NCBI GenBank assembly: GCA_964552795.1
Contig: CAZKIO010000002.1
Coordinates: 195,872 to 259,871, forward strand
Direction of reading: 5' to 3'
From: JAEUHZ01 sp964552795
Lineage (GTDB): Bacteria > Planctomycetota > UBA1135 > GCA-002686595
DNA: 64,000 nucleotides
Under the pieces are notes generated by a model that was not told the DNA's origin, ran no database searches, and saw only the letters and a list, made by a program, of their open reading frames with translations. How positions within the stretch are numbered: position 1 is the first letter of the stretch; every line of letters begins with the position of its first letter. Position numbers and translations under genes: made by a program. Below are positions 18,183-25,690 of the stretch, piece after piece.

Positions 18183-20663
18183 ATGGCGGCCGATCCCCGT
18201 GGCTGGCCGGACATTCCCGGCTACCAGTTCGAACGCCTGCTCGGCAGCGGCGGCAACGGCGCCGTGTACCTGGCGCGCGAGAGCGCCGGCGAACGCCGGC
18301 GCGTGGCCGTCAAGGTGCTGCACGACGGACGCGCGCTGCGCGCCAAGGACCTGCGTCGATTCGTGCGCGAAGGGCGCCTGGGCGGCGAGCTGCGGCACGC
18401 GCACATCGCTCCGGTGCTGGGCTGGGGCGAGTGGGAAGGGCGGCCGTACCTCGTGCTGGAGCACATCCCGGGCGTGCCGCTGTCCGAGGTGCTCGCGCGC
18501 CGCCCGCAGAGCGGCGAGTCGCTGGCGTTCGTGCTGCGCGTCCTGGCGCAGGCGGCACGCGCGCTGGAGCACGCGCACGCGCACGGCGTCGTGCACCGCG
18601 ACGTCAAGCCGGCCAACATCCTGGTGCGCGAGGACGGCCACGCCTTCCTGATCGATTTCGGCATCGCGCGGCACCTCGACGCGGCGAGCCAGTTGACGTC
18701 CTCGGGCGTGGTGATGGGGACGCCCTGGTACATGTCGCCGGAGCAGATCGTGGGCGACGCGGCGCAGGTCGGTCCGGCGACGGACGTGTACGCGCTGGGC
18801 GTGTGCGCGTACGAGGCCGCCACCGGCTTGTGGCCCTTCTACGGCGACAACCTGGAGGAGCTGCGCGAGCGCGTGCTGCACCAGGAAGCGCCTTCGCTGG
18901 CCCAGGTCGCGCCGGAGGTGCCGCGGGCGCTGGATCCGGTGTGCCAGCGCGCGCTGGAGAAGCGTCCCGAGCACCGCTACCGCTCGGCGGGCGAGCTGGC
19001 GGAGGACCTCGAGCGCATCGCCAACGGACTCGCGCCGCGCGCCGGCAGACTGGCGCCGCGCTGGCATCGGCTGCAGCGCGCCTTCACGCGGCGGCGGGTG
19101 GGCCTGCTCGCGGCGGGCCTCCTGGGCGCCGTGCTGCTGGCCGTGTGGGCCGGCCGCTCGGCGCTGGAGTCACGCCTGCGCGAACTGGATGCGGAGGTCG
19201 GCCTCTCGTGCCACCGCGCGCAGTCGGCCTTCGAGGTCGAGGATCCCGAGGAGGCGCTGGCGCGTGCGGACGAAGCCGTCCAGCGCGATCCCGACAGCCT
19301 GCGCGCTCGTCTCACGCGCGCGTCGTTGCACGCGCAACTCGAACAGGTCGGTCGCGCGGAGGAGGACCTGCTCGTCGCCGGGCGGCTCCTGGACGAGCGA
19401 GGCGCCGGACCCGGGGATCCGCGCCGGCGCTACGCACGCGCGCTGCACCTGGCCGGACTCAGGCGGATCGCCGCCGCGCTGGACATCTTGCGGCCGCTCA
19501 CGGAGCAGGACCTGGATCGCGACGTCGACCTGCGGCTGGAGCTCAACGCGGCCTACTTCACGCGCTTCCAGCTCGAGCGCGAGGAGGGGCACCTGGGCAG
19601 CGCGCGCTGGTCCCTCGAACGCTACCTGGGCACGCTGCGCAGCGGCGGCCTCCTGCGCGCGATCCTCGAAGCCCAGTTGCGCGCGTTGGACGGCGACCAC
19701 GCGCACGCGCTGGCGGCGCTGCGGCCGCTGCGCGATCTGCCGGACGTCGCCGAGAGCCCGCGCATGCGCGCGCGCATCGAACGCCGCATGGCGATCCTCC
19801 ACCAGGCGCTCGGCGACCGACGGTCGGCCAGGGAGTGCCTCGAGGGGGCGCTGCGCGCCTTGCCCGAGGACGCGGCCTCGCTGCTCGATCTCGCGGCCCT
19901 GGTGCTGGACGGCGGCGATCTGGAGCGCGCCGAGACGCTGGCGCGCCGCGGCCTGGAACTGGATCCCCACCGCGCCGTCGGCCACGTCGTGCTCGGCGTC
20001 CTCGCCTGGAACCGCATCGACGAACGTGCCGCGATCGACCACCTGCAGATGGCGTTGCGCCTCGAGCCCGCGCAGCCCCGCGCGCGGGCCGTGATGGGCT
20101 GGATGCTGTACTTCGTCGGATGCGAGGCGGCCCTGCACGGGCGCGAGGACGAAGCCGAGGCCTGCTACCGCGAAGCGTGCCGCGTCGACCCGCACGAGTT
20201 CGCCTCGCGCGTGTCGCTGGCGCTGGTCGAGGATCGCGAGGGTCGTCCGGAGCGCGCGCGGGAGCATCTGCGCCACTCGCTGGATGCGCTGAGCCTGCGC
20301 CTGTTGGGACGTCCTCGACCCGGCAAGCCGGGCGCGTGGGGCGACCGCGATCTCTCGGTGCGCCTGGTCGTCACGCCCGAGGTCGCGGCGCTGATCCTGG
20401 GCGCGCGCATCCTGGCGTTGCACTACGCCAGCCAGGACGGCGACGAACCTCTCGCCTGTCTCGCGCTGGAGCTGCCCGGATCGCGAGCGGACGCGGCGTT
20501 GGAGCCACGGCTACTCCTGCTGCTCGCGCGCACGCTGGCCGCGAGCCCGCTCGACGTCGTGCGCGACTGCATCGAGGCCCGCCGGACCCTGCGGGGCTGT
20601 CCCGCCGGCCTGGACGGGATCGGGGACGTCGAGGAGTTGATCGCGGCCAACTGCGGAGGTTGA
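18183..20663 (+). CDS. Membrane Ser/Thr protein kinase with TPR-rich extracytoplasmic domain
   Basis: An 826-residue PknB-type protein kinase. The N-terminal kinase is complete: glycine loop GSGGNG (21-26), Lys44 in VAVKVL, catalytic loop HRDVKPANIL (Asp140), DFG at 158-160, MGTPWYMSPEQ and TDVYALGVCAYE. Residues about 306-324 (LLAAGLLGAVLLAVWAG) form one transmembrane helix. The remaining ~500 residues are helical and contain degenerate TPR repeats, e.g. AFEVEDPEEALARADEAVQR, LDPHRAVGHVVLGVLAWNRI and EAEACYREACRVDPHEFASR. This is a sensor-like layout with kinase inside and protein-interaction repeats outside. It sits inside the polysaccharide cluster, so it may control glycan synthesis by phosphorylation; this is context inference only. 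The start at ATG 18183 gives a normal kinase N-terminus. Confidence 0.9.
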   Translation: MAADPRGWPDIPGYQFERLLGSGGNGAVYLARESAGERRRVAVKVLHDGRALRAKDLRRFVREGRLGGELRHAHIAPVLGWGEWEGRPYLVLEHIPGVPLSEVLARRPQSGESLAFVLRVLAQAARALEHAHAHGVVHRDVKPANILVREDGHAFLIDFGIARHLDAASQLTSSGVVMGTPWYMSPEQIVGDAAQVGPATDVYALGVCAYEAATGLWPFYGDNLEELRERVLHQEAPSLAQVAPEVPRALDPVCQRALEKRPEHRYRSAGELAEDLERIANGLAPRAGRLAPRWHRLQRAFTRRRVGLLAAGLLGAVLLAVWAGRSALESRLRELDAEVGLSCHRAQSAFEVEDPEEALARADEAVQRDPDSLRARLTRASLHAQLEQVGRAEEDLLVAGRLLDERGAGPGDPRRRYARALHLAGLRRIAAALDILRPLTEQDLDRDVDLRLELNAAYFTRFQLEREEGHLGSARWSLERYLGTLRSGGLLRAILEAQLRALDGDHAHALAALRPLRDLPDVAESPRMRARIERRMAILHQALGDRRSARECLEGALRALPEDAASLLDLAALVLDGGDLERAETLARRGLELDPHRAVGHVVLGVLAWNRIDERAAIDHLQMALRLEPAQPRARAVMGWMLYFVGCEAALHGREDEAEACYREACRVDPHEFASRVSLALVEDREGRPERAREHLRHSLDALSLRLLGRPRPGKPGAWGDRDLSVRLVVTPEVAALILGARILALHYASQDGDEPLACLALELPGSRADAALEPRLLLLLARTLAASPLDVVRDCIEARRTLRGCPAGLDGIGDVEELIAANCGG

Positions 20664-20675
20664 CCCGGCCGCGCG

Positions 20676-21239
20676 CTACTTGCGCCGCCGCTTGCCGCGC
20701 AGCCGGCCGCGCACGACGTCGCGCGCGATGCGCAAGCCGTACTTCAGCCCGAGCTCGAGGCCCTCCTGGAACGCGCGGCGCACCGGATCCGTGGCCGGGT
20801 CGGGCGCCGGCGCCGCGGTGGGTGGCTCGACATCCTCGAGCTGGTAGCTCCGGCAGGGGAAGGTGTCGACCGTGCGGCTGTTGGCGATCTCGTTGCCGTC
20901 GACGTCCACCAGCCAGGCCGCGATCTTGCCCTGCAGGCACTTGCCGTAGCCCGAGCCGCGACACTCGATGGTCAGCGTCGCCTTGAACGTGTCCGTCACC
21001 TCGTCCCAGTGCAGCGTGCGCAGCGGGTGGACGAACAGGTCGCGGTCGGGATACGGCGTGACCGTCGAGGTGTCGTGCGTGTGGCAGTCGTGGTCGTACT
21101 GGAGGCGGACGTAGTAGACCGTCGCGGCGTTCGCGTCGGCCTTGGCGCCGGTGCGCGTGATCACGTCCTCGATGGTGATCTGGTAGGGGATGCGATGCGG
21201 GATCTGCTTGGAGAGCGGGTACAGGCGGGCGAAGACCAC
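20676..21239 (-). CDS. Conserved-looking hypothetical protein, 187 aa
   Basis: I do not recognise this protein. It starts at an ATG (21239), has no signal peptide and no clear membrane helix. It reads as one compact domain of about 125 residues: YQITIEDVITRTGAKADANA, YYVRLQYDHDCHTHDTSTV and a cysteine-containing LTIECRGSGYGKCLQGK, then AWLVDVDGNEIAN. A proline/alanine linker follows (EPPTAAPAPDPATDP), then a basic tail (AFQEGLELGLKYGLRIARDV, ending RGKRRRK). The only minus-strand gene in the polysaccharide cluster, it converges with the kinase gene (12 nt apart) and is divergent from the next GT. The DxDGN and His/Asp-rich segment could bind a metal, but I would not assign a function. Confidence 0.65.
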   Translation of the reverse strand: MVFARLYPLSKQIPHRIPYQITIEDVITRTGAKADANAATVYYVRLQYDHDCHTHDTSTVTPYPDRDLFVHPLRTLHWDEVTDTFKATLTIECRGSGYGKCLQGKIAAWLVDVDGNEIANSRTVDTFPCRSYQLEDVEPPTAAPAPDPATDPVRRAFQEGLELGLKYGLRIARDVVRGRLRGKRRRK

Positions 21240-21390
21240 GGTTGCTCCTCAGGGCTGGGGGGGCGGGGAAGCGCTCCGGTTCCAGGCTACCCTCGTTGGA
21301 CGGGGCCGCAACCTCCGGCGTGGCACCGGCTTGGGCCGTGCGTATGCTGCCCCGCTCGGCGCACCCTCGCGCCCTCGCCACCACTCCCCG
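21240..21390. promoter_or_regulatory. Divergent intergenic region before the second GT block
   Basis: A 151-nt spacer between the 187-aa hypothetical gene (minus) and the first GT of the second block (plus). It should carry promoters for both. I see no firm -35/-10 match or dyad. Confidence 0.35.
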
Positions 21391-22557
21391 ATGCGCATCG
21401 CACGAGTCCTCACGCGCCTCAACCTGGGCGGCCCCGCGCGCCAGGCGCTGGCCGGCGACGCCCTGCTCCGGGAGCGCGGGCACGAGGTGCGCGCGTTCGT
21501 CGGACGCTCGCTCGCCGGCGAGGGCGATCTGTTCGACGCCTACCAGGACCGCGGCCTCGCGGTCGAGCGCGTGCCCGGGCTGGGCCGCGGCATCACCGGT
21601 CTGGGCGACCTGCGCGCCTTGGCCGCGCTGCGCCGGCGCCTGCGCGCGTTCCAGCCCGACGTCGTGCACACGCACGCCAGCAAGGCCGGCGCGATCGGCC
21701 GGCGCGCGGCCCGCGCGGTGCCGGCGGCTGCGATCGTGCACACGTTCCACGGCCACGTGCTGGAGCAGTACTTCACGCCGGCCGTCGCGCGCGGGCTGGC
21801 GGCAATCGAGCGGCGCCTCGCGCGTGCGACGGACCGGATCGTGGCCGTGTCGCACGCGACCGCCGAGGATCTCTTGCGGCTGCGCGTCGTCGAGGACGAG
21901 CGGCGCCTCGTCGTGATCCCGCCGGGCATCGACCTCGATCCGTTCCTCTCGATCGCCGGGCGCGACGGCGCGCTGCGGCGCGAGATCGGGGCCGCGCAGG
22001 ACGACTGCGTCGCCGGCGTCGTCGGGCGGCTCGCCGATGTGAAGCGGCCGGAGTGGGCGCTCGACGTGTTCGAGCTGCTCGCCGCGCGCTACCCGCGCCT
22101 GCACCTCGTCTTCATCGGCGACGGCGACCAGCGCGCGCTGGTCGAGCGCCGGATCCGCGCCCTGCCGACCGCGCTGCAACCGCGCGCGCACCTGCTCGGC
22201 GCGCGCGGCGACATGCGGCCGGTCCTCGCCGACCTCGACCTCGTGTTGCTGACCTCGCGCTCCGAGGGCCTGCCCGTGGCGCTGATCGAGGCCGCCGCCG
22301 CGGGCAAGCCGGTGGTCGCCGCGAACGTGGGCGGAGTCTGCGAGATCGTCGCGCACGAGCGCACGGGGTTCCTCGGCGCGACCGTCGACGAGCTGGCCTT
22401 CGGACTGGCGCAACTGCTCGACGCGCCGGCGACCTGGCCGGCGATCGCGGTGCGGGCGCGCATGCGCGTCGAGAGCCGGCACAGCGCGCGCGCGCTGGCC
22501 GACCGGCTGGAGGCGCTGTACCGCACCGTCGTGGAGGAACGCGCGTGCGCCTCATGA
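21391..22557 (+). CDS. GT4-like glycosyltransferase 3
   Basis: A 388-residue GT-B enzyme. The start is the ATG at 21391 (MRIARVLTRLNLGGPARQAL), although the frame is open further upstream. The N-terminal GGPARQ loop and HTHASKAGAIGRRAARAVPA segment are typical of GT4 transferases of EPS clusters. The donor-site motif is SRSEGLPVALIEAAAAGKPV, and VVGRLADVKRPEWALDVFEL marks the linker to the second Rossmann fold. It opens the second GT block, which continues through four tightly packed genes. Its exact sugar is unknown. Confidence 0.9.
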   Translation: MRIARVLTRLNLGGPARQALAGDALLRERGHEVRAFVGRSLAGEGDLFDAYQDRGLAVERVPGLGRGITGLGDLRALAALRRRLRAFQPDVVHTHASKAGAIGRRAARAVPAAAIVHTFHGHVLEQYFTPAVARGLAAIERRLARATDRIVAVSHATAEDLLRLRVVEDERRLVVIPPGIDLDPFLSIAGRDGALRREIGAAQDDCVAGVVGRLADVKRPEWALDVFELLAARYPRLHLVFIGDGDQRALVERRIRALPTALQPRAHLLGARGDMRPVLADLDLVLLTSRSEGLPVALIEAAAAGKPVVAANVGGVCEIVAHERTGFLGATVDELAFGLAQLLDAPATWPAIAVRARMRVESRHSARALADRLEALYRTVVEERACAS

Positions 22558-23678
22558 TGGTGTCGGGAGACCGGCAGTCCGTGCTGGGCGAGAAGGGACC
22601 CTTCGACGTGCTGCAAGGCGAGTTCTCGCGGCACTTCGAGCGCATCGACGTCCTGTGCCCGCGTCCGCCGCGTCCCCCAACCGTGGAGTGCATCCACGGC
22701 AACGTGCACCTGCACCCGGCGCCGGTGGGCCGCGCGCGCATGGTCGGCTGGATCGCCGAGGCCGGCCGGCGCCTGATCGCCGCGCACGGTCACGCGCTGA
22801 TCGTCAGCCACGACTACGGCTGGTTCTACAACGGCCTGGGCAGCGCGCGCCTCGCGCGGCGCACCGGCGTGCCGTACCTGTCGGAGATCCACCACGTCCC
22901 CGGCCATCCGGTCGCCGCGGACTGGCGCGAGCGCTTCGATCGCCGCGTCGCGCGCGCCTACGTGCGCTGGGCGCGCACGCGCGCCGCGGCGTTCCGCGTC
23001 GTCAACCACGTCGAGATGCCGGCGCTGCTGCGGGGTTGGGGCGTGCCCGACGCGATGATCCGCGTGATCCCGTCCTTGTACATCGACCTCGCGGTGTTCC
23101 GCCCGGCCGCCGAGCCGCCGCCGATCGAGCAGGACGTGTGCTTCGTGGGCCGCATGGTGAACAACAAGGGCCTCGACCGCATCGTCGACGCCCTGGCGCT
23201 GCTGGCCGCGCGCGGCGAGCGGCGCTCGGCGCTGTTCGTCGGTCGCGGACCGCTGCGCGCGGCGACCGAGGCGCGTGCGCGGGCGCGCGGCATCGACGCG
23301 CGCTTCGTGGACTGGATCGGCACGCCGGAGGACCTGGCGGCGGTGTACCGCGCCAGCGGACTGGTCGTGTGCGCGTCGACGTGCGAGGGCGGGCCGCGCT
23401 TCACGGTCGAGGCCATGGCCTGCGGCACGCCGGTGGTCAGCACGCGCGTGGGCATCATGGGCGAGCTGCTCGCCGGCGGACGCGCGGGCGCGCTGGCGGG
23501 GTTCGACGTCGCCAGCCTGGCGGACGCGATCCACGGCGTGCTGGCCGACCCCGCGCACCGGCGCGCGCTGGGGGAGCAGGGCCACGCCAGCGCGCAGCGC
23601 TTCGAGCGGCGCGCCGCGATCGCGGCCTACGCCGAGGCCGTGAAGGGCCTGGCGGCCGAGGCGCGGAGGCGCGCGTGA
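22545..23678 (+). CDS. GT4-like glycosyltransferase 4
   Basis: A 377-residue GT-B enzyme that overlaps the previous GT. Two starts are possible. GTG 22545 (MRLMMVSGDRQSVLGEKGPF) lies 7-8 nt after GGAGG at 22533-22537, whereas ATG 22554 forms an ATGA overlap but is ~16 nt from the same Shine-Dalgarno. I prefer GTG 22545. The acceptor half includes HALIVSHDYGWFYNGLGSAR. The donor half has DVCFVGRMVNNKGLDRIVDA and ASTCEGGPRFTVEAMACGTP (E-x7-E). It is probably part of the same glycan-assembly operon. Confidence 0.87.
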   Translation: MRLMMVSGDRQSVLGEKGPFDVLQGEFSRHFERIDVLCPRPPRPPTVECIHGNVHLHPAPVGRARMVGWIAEAGRRLIAAHGHALIVSHDYGWFYNGLGSARLARRTGVPYLSEIHHVPGHPVAADWRERFDRRVARAYVRWARTRAAAFRVVNHVEMPALLRGWGVPDAMIRVIPSLYIDLAVFRPAAEPPPIEQDVCFVGRMVNNKGLDRIVDALALLAARGERRSALFVGRGPLRAATEARARARGIDARFVDWIGTPEDLAAVYRASGLVVCASTCEGGPRFTVEAMACGTPVVSTRVGIMGELLAGGRAGALAGFDVASLADAIHGVLADPAHRRALGEQGHASAQRFERRAAIAAYAEAVKGLAAEARRRA

Positions 23679-24733
23679 GGCTGCTCTTCCTGACGCAGGT
23701 GCTCGACGCGGGGGACGCGGTCCTGGGATTCGTGCCGCGCTGGGTCGCGGCCCTGGCGCGCAACGTGGAGCAGGTGCGCGTCGTGGCGCTCGAGATCGGC
23801 GACACGTCGGGGCTGCCGGCGAACGTGGACTGGCGCGCGATCGGGCGGCGCGGAACGCTGCGCCGCTGGCTCCGCTACCGCGGCGTCCTGCGCGAAGCGC
23901 TCGTGCGCGATCGTTTCGATTGTGTGCTGGCGCACATGGTGCCGCGGTACGCCCTGGTGGCCGAGGGCCCCGCGCGGGCCGCCGGGGCCGGTCTTTACCT
24001 GTGGTACACGCACGCCGGCGTGGACGCGCGCCTGGAGCGCGCCGCGCGCGCCGTCGACAAGATCTTCACCGCAAGTCGCGAGTCGCTGCGGATCGATACT
24101 CCCCGCGCGGTGGTGACGGGTCACGGCATCGACCTGGACCACTTCGAAGGCAGGGGGGAAGAGGCGGCGCGGCCGCCGCGCGTGTTGGCCGTGGGGAGGC
24201 TGACGCCCGCGAAGGATCCGCTCACCGTGATCGAAGCGGTGCGGATCCTCGCGGCGCGCGGGCGGGACGTGCACCTCGACCTCGTCGGAGGAGGCTTGAC
24301 GGTGGCAGACAAGGTGTACGGGGAACGCGTTCGCGCGGCAGCCGCGGGGCTGGGGCAGCGCGTGGCGCTGGAAGGCGAGGTGCCCTACCGCGAGATCCCG
24401 GGCTGGTACCGGCGCGCGAGCGTCGTGGTCAACGCCAGCTCGACGGGCAGCCTGGACAAGGTCGTGCTGGAGGCGATGGCCTCGCGGCGTCCGTTCGTGT
24501 CGTCGAACGCGGCGGTTCCGCCGCTGGTCGCGGAGCTTGGCGCGGACGCCGCCAGCCTGTGCTTCGAGCACGGTTCCGCGGAGGAACTCGCCGGCCGGCT
24601 GGAAGCGCACCTCGACGCGGACTCCGCGCGGCGCGCGGACCTGGGCCGCCGCCTGCAGGACATCGTGCGGCGCGACCACGAGGTCGAGCGGCTGGCGCGG
24701 CGGCTGGTCGTCGAGATGGAGGCCCGGCCATGA
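23675..24733 (+). CDS. GT4-like glycosyltransferase 5
   Basis: A 352-residue GT-B enzyme from GTG 23675, in a 4-nt GTGA overlap with the previous stop and with GGAGG at 23664-23668. It begins MRLLFLTQVLDAGDAVLGFV. The second half holds RVLAVGRLTPAKDPLTVIEA, then LVGGGLTVADKVYGERVRAA and NASSTGSLDKVVLEAMASRR. The second glutamate of E-x7-E is present but the first is replaced in GSLDKVVLE, a departure from canonical GT4 enzymes that may mean a different donor. Otherwise the architecture and coupling match its neighbours. Confidence 0.85.
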   Translation: MRLLFLTQVLDAGDAVLGFVPRWVAALARNVEQVRVVALEIGDTSGLPANVDWRAIGRRGTLRRWLRYRGVLREALVRDRFDCVLAHMVPRYALVAEGPARAAGAGLYLWYTHAGVDARLERAARAVDKIFTASRESLRIDTPRAVVTGHGIDLDHFEGRGEEAARPPRVLAVGRLTPAKDPLTVIEAVRILAARGRDVHLDLVGGGLTVADKVYGERVRAAAAGLGQRVALEGEVPYREIPGWYRRASVVVNASSTGSLDKVVLEAMASRRPFVSSNAAVPPLVAELGADAASLCFEHGSAEELAGRLEAHLDADSARRADLGRRLQDIVRRDHEVERLARRLVVEMEARP

Positions 24734-25638
24734 CGCAGCTCAGCGTGGTGATCGCCGCACGCGACCGGCGCGCGCACCTGCGCGGCTGCCTGGAGTCGCT
24801 CAAGCGCGGCCTGCCGCTGTCCTCCGAGGTGCTGGTGATCGACGACGGCAGCCGCGACGGCTCCGCGCGCATGGTCGCGGACGAGTTCCCGCACGTGCGC
24901 CTCGTGCAGAACGCGCAGCCCCGCGGGCGGGTCGCCGCGCGCAACCAGGGCGTGCGCATGGCGCGCGGCGCCTACGTCCTGTTCCTCGACCCGGACACGC
25001 GCGTCGAGGAGTCGGCGGTGCGGCGCATGCTGGCCTTCCTGGAGGTCAACCTGCGCTACGGCGCCGTCACGGCGCGCTTCCTGGACGGCGACGGCGCGAC
25101 GCGCGGCGCGCTGCGGCGCTTTCCGAACCTGTGGACGCCGTTGTGGTGCGGGACCTTCCTCGAGCGGCTCGTGCCGGACGCCGGCGAGGTGCGCCGGCAC
25201 TACGCGCACGACTTCGATTACGACGCGGTCAGCGAGGTCGAGGACGCGCCGCTCGCCTGCCTCTTGATGCGGCGGCGGGCACTGGGCCGCAACGACCCGC
25301 TCGACGAGTCGCTGGGCGCGAGCTACTGCGGCGTCGACCTGTGCCGCAGCCTGTGGCGTTCGGGCTGGCGCATCGCGTACCTGCCCGACGCCTGGGTCAC
25401 GCACTTCGACTCGCTGGAGTTCGACGACCCCGAGCAGAGCCTGGAAGCCGTCCAGCGCGACCGGCTGGCGTACTACCGCAAGCACCACGGACGGGCCGCC
25501 GGCTGGTGGCTCAAGGCCTGCGTCGCGTTCGGCGTGGCGGAGGGCTTCGTCCGGGAGTGCTACCGCCGGGCCGAGGGCTTCCCCGAGGAGCCGCTCGCAC
25601 CGCTCTGGCAGGGCTTCGCCGGCATCCTGCGCGCTTGA
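24730..25638 (+). CDS. GT2 family glycosyltransferase
   Basis: A 302-residue GT-A enzyme, the only GT2 in the cluster. It starts at ATG 24730 in an ATGA overlap with the upstream GT. The N-terminus MTQLSVVIAARDRRAHLRGC and LVIDDGSRDGSA show the nucleotide-binding fold. YVLFLDPDTRVEE supplies the DxD-like metal site, and DAPLACLLMRRRALGRNDPL leads into an LDESLGASYCGVDLCRSLWR region like the ED/DxD-plus-acceptor segment of rhamnosyl-type GT2s. No transmembrane helix is evident. It likely adds one residue of the polysaccharide repeat on the cytoplasmic face. Confidence 0.9.
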   Translation: MTQLSVVIAARDRRAHLRGCLESLKRGLPLSSEVLVIDDGSRDGSARMVADEFPHVRLVQNAQPRGRVAARNQGVRMARGAYVLFLDPDTRVEESAVRRMLAFLEVNLRYGAVTARFLDGDGATRGALRRFPNLWTPLWCGTFLERLVPDAGEVRRHYAHDFDYDAVSEVEDAPLACLLMRRRALGRNDPLDESLGASYCGVDLCRSLWRSGWRIAYLPDAWVTHFDSLEFDDPEQSLEAVQRDRLAYYRKHHGRAAGWWLKACVAFGVAEGFVRECYRRAEGFPEEPLAPLWQGFAGILRA

Positions 25639-25690
25639 TCCGGCCTCCTGGTTGAGTCGGCGCGCGCGAGCGCCGATCATCGCAGCCTGC

